Source of the DNA: Alphaproteobacteria bacterium
GTDB lineage: Bacteria; Pseudomonadota; Alphaproteobacteria; JAPYRI01
NCBI GenBank assembly: GCA_029941135.1
Contig: JAPYRI010000011.1
Span: forward strand, 1-48,877
Direction of reading: 5' to 3'
Length of the DNA stretch: 48,877 nt
Each line of letters begins with the position of its first letter. Within the stretch, counting starts at the first letter, position 1. Below are positions 1 through 8,530 of this stretch, piece by piece. A model generated the notes under the pieces. That model was given only the letters and a program-made list of their open reading frames with translations. It was not told where the DNA came from and did not search any database. A program made the translations under genes and the position numbers.

Positions 1-704
1 TCAGCCGGGCGGGCAAAGAGACCCATTACTCTGCCCTGGTCGCCCGCGCGGAAGGCCTGCCCGATCACCGGGGGGCATCCGAAGAGATCGTCATGATGGC
101 GCCCGACCTGGTGGTTGCCGGCGCTTACGCCAATCGCCAAACTGTGCATCTATTGGATCGGCTCGGGATACCGATCCTAAACGTGCCTTCGGTCAATCGC
201 GTGCACGAGATTTTTCCCGAAATTCGCAAAGTAGCTGACCGAATTGGACGTCATGACCGGGGCGTCAAAATCGCCAATGCATTAGAAACTCGTCTTCAAG
301 ATTTCTCGGTAAACGAAAAGCGCGCGACCGGCGCCCTGTATCGCCCTGGTGGTTATGTCTTGGGGCGCTACAGTATCGTGGACGATGTCATGCGGGCGGC
401 TGGCCTGGGCAACAGAGTTGCTGAGTTGGGTATCCGCGGGGAAGACCGTTTGCCTTTGGAACTGCTCATCATGTCGCCGCCGGATTTTCTGATTATCGAC
501 TCGAACCGACCGGAACGCCCGAGCCGCAGCCGCCGCATGTTGCAGCACCCGGCCCTCGCAAAAATGCCAACCACCTTTAAGACCTTGGAGTTTCCCGTAC
601 GTTATTGGCTGTGCGCAACCCCGCCGACGGTCGAAGGTGCCGAGCAATTGGCAAATACGGTTACAGAACGGCTGATGACTGCGCGGAAAGAGCAAATGCC
701 GTGA
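1..704 (+). CDS. ABC transporter substrate-binding protein, FecB/BtuF type (5' end missing)
   Basis: Periplasmic binding protein of the cobalamin/Fe3+-siderophore class, which delivers a metal chelate to the permease encoded next. The reading frame is open from base 3, so the signal peptide and first lobe lie outside the window. Visible features are the family-typical phrase MAPDLVVAG followed by an interlobe helix (residues around VADRIG), and a C-terminal lobe ending in a helix with AEQLANTVTERL. The stop TGA overlaps the GTG start of the permease gene (GTGA), which indicates a translationally coupled importer operon of binding protein, permease and ATPase. The ligand (B12, haem or siderophore) cannot be decided from what is visible. 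No TonB receptor or riboswitch is inside the window. Confidence 0.8.
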   Translation, partial: SRAGKETHYSALVARAEGLPDHRGASEEIVMMAPDLVVAGAYANRQTVHLLDRLGIPILNVPSVNRVHEIFPEIRKVADRIGRHDRGVKIANALETRLQDFSVNEKRATGALYRPGGYVLGRYSIVDDVMRAAGLGNRVAELGIRGEDRLPLELLIMSPPDFLIIDSNRPERPSRSRRMLQHPALAKMPTTFKTLEFPVRYWLCATPPTVEGAEQLANTVTERLMTARKEQMP

Positions 705-1702
705 GCGAAAGGGACCGCTTTCCCTTGCTGGTGCCGCTTATGAGCGTTTCGGTTATTGGCGCCCTGTTTGCGTCATTCGTAATCGGCCCCGCCGACATCC
801 CGGTTGCCGACTTGTTTGCGCAATTGCTCGAAGGCGGCGATACGCCGGAGGCGTTGATCGCGCGCGAGATCCGCCTGCCGCGGGCGCTGTTGGGGGCCTT
901 GGTCGGCGGAGTTTTGGGTCTTGCGGGCGCAGCATTACAGGGCTTTTTACGCAACCCATTGGCCGAGCCTGGGATTGTGGGTGCATCGGCAGGAGCGGCG
1001 TTCGGCGCGGTCGTTGCCATTTATTTTGGCCTCGCTGCCGTGTTTCCACTGGCCCTGCCGCTGCTCGGCATGGCCGGCGCGCTTACGGTCGTCGCGATTA
1101 TATATGTGCTGGCGGGCCGCGACGCGAGCGTGCTCACCCTCATCCTTGCGGGTCTCGCCCTTAACAGCTTTGCCGGCTCCCTAACCGCGCTGGCCCTCAA
1201 CATGGCGCCCAGTCCCCGCGCCGCCCTGGAGATCGCGTTTTGGCTGTTGGGGTCACTGTCGGACCGCAGTCTGGATCATCTTTATCTCGCCGCGCCCTTT
1301 ATCGTGCTCGGCAGCGTGCTCATCTTCGCCAACGGACGCGCCTTGGATGCTCTCAGTTTGGGCGAGCGGACCGCCGCCAGCATGGGCATCAACATGAACG
1401 CACTGCGTTTCCGCGTTGTGGTCGGCACCGCCATCGCCGTCGGCGCTGCCGTATCCGTGTCGGGCGCCATTGCTTTCGTTGGCCTCGTCGTCCCCCATCT
1501 CATCCGGCCTCTGGTCGGCCACCGGCCCAGTCAATTGCTGATCGCCAGCGCCCTCGGTGGCGCATTGTTGCTGTTGGTCGCGGACATCGGGGTCCGACTG
1601 ATCCCCACATATCAGGAATTGAAATTAGGGGTGGTCACCGGTCTGCTCGGTGCGCCGTTTTTTCTGGTGATTTTGTTGAGAACCGGACGGGCCACAAGAT
1701 GA
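701..1702 (+). CDS. FecCD-family ABC transporter permease
   Basis: Inner-membrane permease of the BtuC/FecCD family, about 333 residues, the usual size. I chose the GTG at 701 because it overlaps the upstream stop (GTGA) and leads straight into the first hydrophobic helix; the longer open frame reaching back to 605 would run through the upstream gene. Family marks: the EIRLPRALLGALVGG segment with its invariant arginines, LQGFLRNPLAEPGIVGASAGA, then GAIAFVGLVVPHLIRPLVGH, which forms the coupling helix contacting the ATPase. About nine to ten membrane segments can be read. The stop overlaps the ATPase start as ATGA. It works with the flanking genes as a metal-chelate importer; the substrate is unknown. 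Confidence 0.9.
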   Translation: MSERDRFPLLVPLMSVSVIGALFASFVIGPADIPVADLFAQLLEGGDTPEALIAREIRLPRALLGALVGGVLGLAGAALQGFLRNPLAEPGIVGASAGAAFGAVVAIYFGLAAVFPLALPLLGMAGALTVVAIIYVLAGRDASVLTLILAGLALNSFAGSLTALALNMAPSPRAALEIAFWLLGSLSDRSLDHLYLAAPFIVLGSVLIFANGRALDALSLGERTAASMGINMNALRFRVVVGTAIAVGAAVSVSGAIAFVGLVVPHLIRPLVGHRPSQLLIASALGGALLLLVADIGVRLIPTYQELKLGVVTGLLGAPFFLVILLRTGRATR

Positions 1703-2496
1703 CCGTGCTTTCGGCAGAAGAGGTCAGTGTCGTGTTGGGCCCGGGAGTGCGCGTGCTGAAATCGGTGAGCCTCGCGCCCGCGCCGGGCGAAGTCACCGGC
1801 TTAATCGGACCCAATGGGGCTGGCAAAACCACGTTACTCAACGCCATGGCGGGACTGCTTGAACCTGAACAAGGCCGGGTTTTATGCGACGGCCAACCGC
1901 TCAAGGATATTTCGCGCCAACAAAGGGGCCGGGAAATTGCTTACCTGGAGCAAGACACCCAATGCCATTGGCCGCTGACCGTTGAGCGTATGGTGATGCT
2001 GGGCCGCACGCCGTACTTGCGGCCGTTCCGGGGCGAAAGTGCCGAAGATCACGCGCGCGTCGCAGACGCCATGACCCAATGCGACGTGGTCCAGTTTGCC
2101 GAGCGTAATGTGCTCACCTTATCGGGCGGCGAGCGCGCCCGCGCCATGCTCGCCCGCGCGTTGACAGTCGAGCCCAAAGTATTGTTGGCGGACGAGCCCA
2201 CTGCCGGGTTGGATCCTTATCACCAACTGCACGTGATGGAATTGCTGCGTGAGCGTGCGCAAGCCGGAACAGCGATTGTGGTGGTGCTCCATGACCTTAC
2301 CTTGGCGGCGCGGTTCTGCGATCGGGTATGTGTGCTGTCAGAGGGTGAAGTCGCCGCCGATGGCACGCCCGCCGATGTGTTTGCCGGTGACGTGGTACCG
2401 AATGTCTATGGCGTTACCACCTCTACCGGCACTCACGACGGTCAAACCTATGTGATCCCTTGGCGGCGGCTGCCCCCAAAAGGTTTATCCGATTAA
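1699..2496 (+). CDS. ABC transporter ATP-binding protein (FecE/BtuD/HmuV type)
   Basis: Cytoplasmic ATPase of the preceding metal-chelate importer, about 265 residues. The ATG at 1699 overlaps the permease stop (ATGA). A longer open frame begins at 1240, but that upstream part is a shadow of the permease gene. All catalytic motifs are present: Walker A GPNGAGKTT (residues 37-45), signature LSGGE (141-145), Walker B ending LLADEP with D165-E166, the D-loop AGLDP, and the switch histidine in VLHDL (H198). It ends on TAA at 2494-2496, and that stop shares the four bases TTAA with the stop of the convergent molybdenum hydroxylase gene. No gap is left for a terminator, so read-through transcription from both sides is possible. 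Confidence 0.92.
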   Translation: MTVLSAEEVSVVLGPGVRVLKSVSLAPAPGEVTGLIGPNGAGKTTLLNAMAGLLEPEQGRVLCDGQPLKDISRQQRGREIAYLEQDTQCHWPLTVERMVMLGRTPYLRPFRGESAEDHARVADAMTQCDVVQFAERNVLTLSGGERARAMLARALTVEPKVLLADEPTAGLDPYHQLHVMELLRERAQAGTAIVVVLHDLTLAARFCDRVCVLSEGEVAADGTPADVFAGDVVPNVYGVTTSTGTHDGQTYVIPWRRLPPKGLSD

Positions 2497-4787
2497 GCCG
2501 CTTTCGCCGCCTGTATGGCCTGCCAAATTTTTTCCGGCCATAACGGCATATCAAGGTCCGTTACACCCAGGTCAGCCAAGCCATTGAGGACGGCGTTAAC
2601 CAGCGCCGGCGGCGCGCCGGTGGCGCCTGCTTCGCCCACGCCCTTGAACCCCATATCATTGTTTACGGTTGGTATTTCGCGCTGATCCACAGCGATATCG
2701 GGAATCATGTCGGCCCTGGGCAGGCCATAGTCCATAAACGAGCCGGTCAAAAGTTGTCCCGAGACCGGGTCATACACACAGTGCTCCAGAAGGGCTTGCC
2801 CAAGTCCTTGAACGACGCCGCCCTGAACCTGACCTTCAACGATCATCGGGTTAACCACCACGCCGCAGTCATTGACCGCCGAGAACCGCTCGATGCTGAT
2901 TTTCCCAGTTGCCGGATCGATCTCGACCTCACAAATATGAACACCGTTGGGGAAGGTTGCGGGAAACTCGGCACAACTGCCCTCGCCTTCAAACCCGTGG
3001 TCGGGGTCGGCTGCCAAATCGAACAGCGAGACCGAACGATTGGTGTCCCGCAAATGAAAATGCCCGTCGGTAAAATCGATATGATCCGGTTGATCGTCGA
3101 GTGCCGTCGCTGCCAGTTCTTTCCCTTTGGACACCAAATCGTCGGCCGCGCGGTGAACAACCGTGCCGCCCGAGACCATGGAGCGAGAGCCCATGGTGCC
3201 GCCGCCACCGGGCAGGGTTTCGCTATCTTGATATAGGAGCTGCACCGCTTCAAAGGGGATGCCCAAGCGCTCGGACACCACTTGCGCAAACGTTGTTTCG
3301 TGACCCTGTCCTTGCGATTGAGTGCCCAAGTGAACACGCACCTGACCCGCCGGATCCACTTCCATGCGGGCATATTCACCCAAAGCGCCGAAAGTTTTCT
3401 CAAGGTAAACACCGATGCCCAAACCTCGGGCCATACCCCGCTCAATCGATGCGGTCCGGCGCGCCGCGAAACCGTCCCGATCAGCCAATTCCAGACCTTG
3501 CTCAAACAAACTCGCGAAATCGCCGCTATCAATCTCCACGCCGGTTGCGGTCTGATATGGCATTTGATCGGGTTGGATAAAGTTTCTACGGCGCAGAACC
3601 TCGGGCGGGATCGACATCTCCCGTGCGGCCGCATCGACCAGGCGCTCGGTCACATAGGCGGCCTCGGGCTTTCCCGCGCCGCGATACGCATCGACCGGCA
3701 CGGTGTTGGTGTAGACACCGCGCACCCGCGCGTGGATGGCCGGAATAACATACGGCACGCCATGGAGCCCAGCCGCGTCGGTCGGGATAAAGGGCGCAAA
3801 CAGTTGAATGTACGCGCCCATACCGGCCATTGTGGACACCCGCATGGCCAAAAACTTGCCGTCTTGATCGAGGGCAAGCTCGGCCTCGGTCACGTGATCG
3901 CGGGCTTGCGCATCGGCGAGGAAAACTTCGTTTCTTGTCGCTGTCCAATTTACCGGACGGCCCAAAAGACGCGCCGCCAGCAAAACCACGGCATGTTCGC
4001 CGTAAGGAAAAATCTTTGCGCCGAAACCGCCCCCCACATCATGGGTCATCACGCGCAGATCTTCCGGCTGAACCCCAAGCGCTGCTGTGGCGAGAGCATC
4101 GCGCAGCACGTGCCGGCCCTGGCAGCCCGCGTAGAGCGTAAATTTCTGTGCGCCCGAGTCATATTCACCAATCGCCGCACGGGGCTCAATCGCACTGGGG
4201 GCGAGCCGGTTATTGACGAGCTGTATGCGTGTCACGTGATGGGCATTGGCAAACGCTTCTTCGGTTTTAGGCGCGTCACCGACGTCCCAATCAAAAGCTA
4301 AATTTCCGGGCGCTTGCGGCCACACGACCGGCGACCCGTCCGCCAAGGCAGTGCCGGTGTCGGTGACCGATGGCAAGGCCTCGTAATCAACCCAAACAGT
4401 GTCCGCGCCATCCGCAGCCGCATCGGGAGTTTCGCCGATGACCACGGCCACCGGGTCGCCCACATGGCGAACGCGCTCCGTTGCCAGCACGGGGTGGGGT
4501 GGCACGGCCATCATGGTGCCATCCCGATTTTCAATCGGCGCAATGCAGGTCAAATTTGACCCGCTGTCGGGCGCCAGGTCCTGATAGGTAAACACGGCAA
4601 GCACTCCCGGCAACGCCAGGGCATCATCGGTCGCAACACTTTTGATGTCCGCGTGGGCATGGGGCGAGCGGACGAAACACGCGTAGGCTTCACCCGGGCG
4701 CGTCAGGTCGTTTGAGAACACCCCTTCGCCTTTCAGAAATCTTTCGTCTTCGACCCTAGGTACAGACTGTCCCACACCGTATTTCAT
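2493..4787 (-). CDS. Xanthine dehydrogenase/CoxL-family molybdopterin-binding large subunit, orphan
   Basis: Large subunit (about 764 residues) of a molybdenum hydroxylase of the xanthine oxidase/aerobic CO dehydrogenase family. The start at 4787 was preferred over one eight codons upstream because a GGGAGGG ribosome site sits just before it and the protein then begins MKYGVGQSVPR, as family members do. Motifs: GGGFGAK (pterin binding), the loop AYRGAGK at about residues 367-372, GQGHETTFAQ, and near the C-terminus GVGEAG with the expected catalytic Glu. The loop reads AYRGAG, as in form II 'CoxL-like' enzymes, not AYxCSFR as in true CO dehydrogenase, so CO is an unlikely substrate. No FAD subunit, no [2Fe-2S] subunit and no maturation gene is adjacent, which is unusual. 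Substrate unknown. Confidence 0.88.
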   Translation of the reverse strand: MKYGVGQSVPRVEDERFLKGEGVFSNDLTRPGEAYACFVRSPHAHADIKSVATDDALALPGVLAVFTYQDLAPDSGSNLTCIAPIENRDGTMMAVPPHPVLATERVRHVGDPVAVVIGETPDAAADGADTVWVDYEALPSVTDTGTALADGSPVVWPQAPGNLAFDWDVGDAPKTEEAFANAHHVTRIQLVNNRLAPSAIEPRAAIGEYDSGAQKFTLYAGCQGRHVLRDALATAALGVQPEDLRVMTHDVGGGFGAKIFPYGEHAVVLLAARLLGRPVNWTATRNEVFLADAQARDHVTEAELALDQDGKFLAMRVSTMAGMGAYIQLFAPFIPTDAAGLHGVPYVIPAIHARVRGVYTNTVPVDAYRGAGKPEAAYVTERLVDAAAREMSIPPEVLRRRNFIQPDQMPYQTATGVEIDSGDFASLFEQGLELADRDGFAARRTASIERGMARGLGIGVYLEKTFGALGEYARMEVDPAGQVRVHLGTQSQGQGHETTFAQVVSERLGIPFEAVQLLYQDSETLPGGGGTMGSRSMVSGGTVVHRAADDLVSKGKELAATALDDQPDHIDFTDGHFHLRDTNRSVSLFDLAADPDHGFEGEGSCAEFPATFPNGVHICEVEIDPATGKISIERFSAVNDCGVVVNPMIVEGQVQGGVVQGLGQALLEHCVYDPVSGQLLTGSFMDYGLPRADMIPDIAVDQREIPTVNNDMGFKGVGEAGATGAPPALVNAVLNGLADLGVTDLDMPLWPEKIWQAIQAAKAA

Positions 4788-4917
4788 AGTGGCACTCCCT
4801 CCCCCGTTCACTGAACGCCGATCATAGCATCATCAGGCCGGGCTTTATGATACCATCAGGAACGCTTACGCGGGATCACCTCCGGTCCCCAAGAGAGGGG
4901 AGGCAGGGCCGAAAACG

Positions 4918-4982
4918 ATGGCTGAGAACAATGTCTGAGAACAATGTCTGAGAACAATGTCTGAGAAAAATGGCTGAAGAAA
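4918..4982 (+). repeat. 13-bp tandem repeat that duplicates the start codon of the acyl-CoA synthetase gene
   Basis: Five head-to-tail units, each starting with ATG: 4918, 4931, 4944, 4957 and 4970. Units 2 and 3 are identical (ATGTCTGAGAACA); units 1, 4 and 5 differ at one to three bases. Each of the first four ATGs opens a frame that hits TGA after six codons (for example stop at 4936-4938 for the first), and only the ATG at 4970 opens the real gene. The good ribosome site (GAGGGGAGG, about 4894-4903) is placed for the first copy, not the last. It looks like slipped-strand expansion of the gene's own first codons. Translation presumably depends on re-initiation across the tiny frames. Confidence 0.85.
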
Positions 4983-6685
4983 CTGTAGAGAGACCAGATT
5001 ATCCGTGGCTCAAGAATTATCCTGAGCATCTGGACTATTTCACCGCATTTGAAGCCAAACCCCTGTGGTCATTGTGGGATGAGGCGGTCGCTGACTTTCG
5101 CCACCGGCCACTGTTGGATTTCTACGACCGCAAATTTAGCTTTGCGCAAATTGACGATATGATCAGCCGGGCCGCGCGCGGATTTCAGGATCTGGGTGTG
5201 AAGCCGGGGGTCAAAGTTGGCCTGTTCCTGCCCAATTGTCCCCAGTTTGTGGTGTCGTTTTACGCCATCCTCAAAGCCGGCGGGACCGTGGTCAACTACA
5301 GCCCCCTGTATGCCGAGCCCGAGCTTCTACATCAGATAGAAGATTCCGAGACCGATTTTATGGTGACGCTTAACCTGGAAGTGCTCTACGGCAAAATGGC
5401 GCTCCTTTTGGACGAGAGCAGACTGCAAAAACTCATCGTCGGGACCATGCCGGAGGTTCTGCCTTTCCCCAAAAGCCTGCTGTTTCCGCTGGTCCGAAGA
5501 CGCGATATTGCCCGCGTCAATGAGGATGCTGGATGCATTCCGTTTCAGCAACTTATGAACAATACCGGTGATTACACACCTGTCGACACCAAACCCGAAG
5601 ATATTGCGGTTCTACAATATACGGGCGGCACCACGGGCGTGCCCAAGGGGGCCATGCTGAGCCACGGCGCCTTGTATTTGAATGTGCAACAAGGCGTCAG
5701 TTGGGCGGACGATTTTGAGTTCGGCGGGGAGCGTATACTGGCGGTGCTGCCGTTTTTTCATGTTTTTGCGCTGACCGGCATTATGAATTTGGGCATCCGC
5801 ATCGGCGCTGAATTGATTGTTCATCCGCGCTTTGAAGTGGACGCGGTGCTGCGTGACATTGCCAAAAAGAAGCCCACCTTCATGAGCGGGGTGCCCACAA
5901 TGTTCGCTGCTTTGAACGGTCACCCGGATTTGGACAAGTACGATTTGTCGTCACTCAAGTTTTGTCTGTCCGGCGGCGCTCCCCTGCCTGCCGAAATTAA
6001 GTCCCGGTTCGAGCGCACCTCCGGCTGCGATCTCGCCGAAGGCTACGGCCTTACGGAATGTTGCGCCGTGGCGACGCTGATGCCGTTTAAGGGCATGCAG
6101 AAAGACGGCTCTATTGGCCTGCCCGTGCCCGGCACGCGAATTGTCATTACCCACAAGGACGAACCGCATAAGGTTTTACCAGTCGGTGAAACCGGTGAAA
6201 TTTGCATCGAGGGGCCGCAGCTGATGACCGGTTATTACGGCCGCGAGGAAGCCACCGCCGATGCGCTCATGGATGGGCGGCTGCATACCGGCGACGTGGG
6301 CTACACCGATGAAGACGGCTTTACGTTTATTATCGATCGCATGAAGGATCTCATTCTGGTCAGCGGCTTTAATGTGTTTCCGCGCTATGTTGAAGAAGCG
6401 ATTTATAAACATCCGGCGGTTGAAGAAGCCATCGTTATCGGCATTCCAGACGACTATCGGGGGGAAAGCCCCAAAGCCTTCATCAAGTTGAAGGAAGGGA
6501 GCGAAGGATTGACAGCGGACGCCCTCCATATCTTTCTTAAAGAACGGCTCGGCAAACATGAACTGCCGTCGCAGATCGAGTTCCGGGATGAACTTCCGAA
6601 GACCCCGGTTGGCAAGTTGTCCAAAAAAGAACTGGTTGCCGAAGAAGCCGCCAAACGCGAGGCCGCGGCGCAGGCAACAAGCTAG
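4970..6685 (+). CDS. Long-chain fatty-acid--CoA ligase (AMP-binding, FadD-like)
   Basis: Adenylate-forming acyl-CoA synthetase of 571 residues: activates a fatty or aryl acid with ATP and then transfers it to CoA. The P-loop YTGGTTGVPKG lies at residues 217-227. YGLTE (A5 motif) and the hinge and C-terminal part TGDVGYTDEDGF, DRMKDLILVSGFNVFP and PKTPVGKLSKKEL (catalytic Lys) follow in order. The ATG at 4970 is the only one of five tandem copies that opens the frame. The crotonase gene starts about 50 bp downstream and an acyl desaturase follows, so the neighbourhood suggests fatty-acid activation and remodelling. Chain-length preference cannot be read from the sequence. The closest named family is FadD/long-chain synthetase; a specialised aryl-CoA ligase remains possible given the BadI-like neighbour. 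Confidence 0.9.
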   Translation: MAEETVERPDYPWLKNYPEHLDYFTAFEAKPLWSLWDEAVADFRHRPLLDFYDRKFSFAQIDDMISRAARGFQDLGVKPGVKVGLFLPNCPQFVVSFYAILKAGGTVVNYSPLYAEPELLHQIEDSETDFMVTLNLEVLYGKMALLLDESRLQKLIVGTMPEVLPFPKSLLFPLVRRRDIARVNEDAGCIPFQQLMNNTGDYTPVDTKPEDIAVLQYTGGTTGVPKGAMLSHGALYLNVQQGVSWADDFEFGGERILAVLPFFHVFALTGIMNLGIRIGAELIVHPRFEVDAVLRDIAKKKPTFMSGVPTMFAALNGHPDLDKYDLSSLKFCLSGGAPLPAEIKSRFERTSGCDLAEGYGLTECCAVATLMPFKGMQKDGSIGLPVPGTRIVITHKDEPHKVLPVGETGEICIEGPQLMTGYYGREEATADALMDGRLHTGDVGYTDEDGFTFIIDRMKDLILVSGFNVFPRYVEEAIYKHPAVEEAIVIGIPDDYRGESPKAFIKLKEGSEGLTADALHIFLKERLGKHELPSQIEFRDELPKTPVGKLSKKELVAEEAAKREAAAQATS

Positions 6686-6734
6686 CGCTCCCCTCCCTTC
6701 TCCTTCAAAATTTTAGACAAGGTCGTTGCGGAAA

Positions 6735-7511
6735 ATGAAAACCGAATACACGGACATATTGTTTGAAGTCGCCGATTACGTTTGCACCATCACGATTAAC
6801 CGCCCCAGGGTGCTCAATGCGTTTACCGGTCACACAATCAAAGAATTGGAAGATGCGATATTGCGCACCTACGATGACAAAAGCATTGGTGTCGTGGTTC
6901 TGACTGGCACCGGAGACCGCGCCTTCAGCGCAGGCGGCGACGTTAAGTGGGAATCTGAAGGCGGGCTCGACGCAATCGAATGGAACCTCGGCCGCTACAT
7001 TGTCGAGTGCCCGAAACCGGTGATCGCACGGGTGCCGGGATACGCGATTGGCGGCGGCAACCACCTCGCCTATGTGTGCGATTTCACGATCGCCGCCGAA
7101 CATGCGGTATTTGGCCAAACCGGGCCCCGTGTGGGCTCGCCGGCCAGCGGCTATCCGGTGGCCCAGTCGGCCAACATTCTGGGCCACAAACGCGCCCGCG
7201 AAATGTGGATGTTAACCCGCCAATACTCAGCGCAACAAATGTTAGAATGGGGCTTAATTAATGCCGTGGTGCCGAAGGAGAAACTCGATGAAGAAGTTGC
7301 CCAATGGTGCCGGGAATTGCTGGCCGTCAGCCCCACCTGCCTCAAGGTGCTGAAAGCTTCGTTCCGCATCCATATGGATCCGATCATGAAAGATAGGATG
7401 GCCGATATCGTCGAGCAGGTCGCACCCGGGTACCATCGGACCGGCGAACAACAAGAGGGCGCAAAGGCATTTCTCGAAAAACGCCCGCCGGACTTCAACC
7501 CTTGGCGCTGA
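6735..7511 (+). CDS. Enoyl-CoA hydratase/isomerase (crotonase) family, BadI/MenB-like
   Basis: Crotonase-fold enzyme of about 258 residues. I prefer the ATG at 6735 over an in-frame TTG at 6726. The oxyanion-hole segments are GDRAFSAGGD and PVIARVPGYAIGGGN, followed by FGQTGPRVGS, a run that closely recalls 2-ketocyclohexanecarboxyl-CoA hydrolase (BadI) and naphthoate synthase (MenB) rather than plain beta-oxidation hydratases. The phrase EGAKAFLEKRPPDF at the C-terminus is also typical of that subgroup. It sits 50 bp after an acyl-CoA ligase gene on the same strand, which would supply its CoA thioester. Ring-cleaving hydrolase, Dieckmann-type synthase and ordinary hydratase are all possible; homology recollection favours the first two. 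Confidence 0.82.
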   Translation: MKTEYTDILFEVADYVCTITINRPRVLNAFTGHTIKELEDAILRTYDDKSIGVVVLTGTGDRAFSAGGDVKWESEGGLDAIEWNLGRYIVECPKPVIARVPGYAIGGGNHLAYVCDFTIAAEHAVFGQTGPRVGSPASGYPVAQSANILGHKRAREMWMLTRQYSAQQMLEWGLINAVVPKEKLDEEVAQWCRELLAVSPTCLKVLKASFRIHMDPIMKDRMADIVEQVAPGYHRTGEQQEGAKAFLEKRPPDFNPWR

Positions 7512-7677
7512 GCCATCGTGCCTATCGAGACTGCGCGTCCACTTCCTGTTAACGCCATCGGAGTATAATTCCGCTGTTCGCGGACCGGGAGATCGGGTAG
7601 ACCTTAGGGAACCCAATGTGCCCGAGTAGCGACCCGACCCTTAGCACCAGTGTATTACGGAAATTGCCCGGACCCAT

Positions 7678-8526
7678 ATGAACGTATCAACTTCAACCGC
7701 CGATCAACCCACACGGGACTGGCCGGTTATTTTGTTTATCGGTGGCGTGCATGTGATCGCCCTGTTGGCGTTTCTGCCCGCTTTTTTCAGTTGGCCCGCC
7801 GTGGCCGTTGCATTGGGCCTCCATTGGCTCACCGCCGGGGTTGGGGTCACGCTCGGCTTTCACCGGCTGATTACCCATCGCAGTTTCCGCGCCCCCAAGT
7901 GGGTAGAATATTTTTTGCTGTTTTGCGGCACTTTGGCCTGCCAGGGCCCGCTTGAGTGGGTGGCAAAACACCGCATCCACCACCAGCATTCGGACACGCC
8001 GGACGATCCCCATGACATCAATAACGGGTTCTGGTGGACCCACGTGGGATGGATCCTGCACATCTTGCCGTGCGATGAGACCATGGGAAACTACATAAAA
8101 GACATCTCCCGCGACCCGGTCTATCAATTCATCAATCGGACCATGCTGCTGTGGCAATTGCTGCTCGGCATCGTCCTTTTCCTCATCGGCGGCTGGCCGT
8201 TTGTGATTTGGGGTATCTTTGTGCGCCTGGTGGCGGTCTACCACTCAACCTGGTTCGTCAACAGCGCGACCCATCGATTTGGTTATCAGTCCCACAACGT
8301 GGGCGACCAATCGACTAACTGCTGGTGGGTTGCCTTGATCAGCTACGGCGAAGGCTGGCACAACAATCACCACGCCTTTCAGCGCTCCGCCCGCCATGGA
8401 ATGCGTTGGTGGGAGGTGGATATGACCTGGATGATGATCCTGGGGTTGCGCGCGCTCGGCCTTGCCAAAGACGTGGTCGTCCCCAAAATGCAATCGGGCC
8501 AAGTCACGGGACTGACCCGTATTTAG
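7678..8526 (+). CDS. Membrane acyl-CoA/acyl-lipid desaturase
   Basis: Integral-membrane diiron desaturase of 282 residues, likely introducing a delta-9 double bond in saturated acyl chains. The three histidine boxes are visible: HRLITHR (residues 62-68), HRIHHQH (98-104) and, near the C-terminus, WHNNHH. Hydrophobic segments flank them in the usual pattern. The ATG at 7678 follows a 166-bp gap after the crotonase gene that contains a perfect TATAAT hexamer at 7564-7569 but no convincing -35 element, so it may have its own promoter. It ends on TAG inside the palindrome TAGGGCCCTA (8524-8533), which also holds the stop of the convergent kinase gene. Probable role: adjusting membrane fluidity. 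Confidence 0.92.
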   Translation: MNVSTSTADQPTRDWPVILFIGGVHVIALLAFLPAFFSWPAVAVALGLHWLTAGVGVTLGFHRLITHRSFRAPKWVEYFLLFCGTLACQGPLEWVAKHRIHHQHSDTPDDPHDINNGFWWTHVGWILHILPCDETMGNYIKDISRDPVYQFINRTMLLWQLLLGIVLFLIGGWPFVIWGIFVRLVAVYHSTWFVNSATHRFGYQSHNVGDQSTNCWWVALISYGEGWHNNHHAFQRSARHGMRWWEVDMTWMMILGLRALGLAKDVVVPKMQSGQVTGLTRI

Positions 8527-8530
8527 GGCC

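Noticed and set aside
3282-4301. A 339-codon plus-strand open frame inside the molybdenum hydroxylase gene
   Set aside because: Antisense to a gene with clear motifs; the composition (many Arg, His, Cys) is that of a shadow frame and it lacks a ribosome site.
2493-4787. Aerobic carbon monoxide dehydrogenase (CoxL form I)
   Set aside because: The active-site loop reads AYRGAGK, lacking the AYxCSFR cysteine of true CO dehydrogenases, and coxM and coxS are missing.
4845-4854. TTATGATACC, also present at 19002-19011, as a shared promoter element
   Set aside because: Both copies contain TATGAT, a fair -10 box, but neither has a -35 element at proper spacing, and the downstream genes are unrelated.
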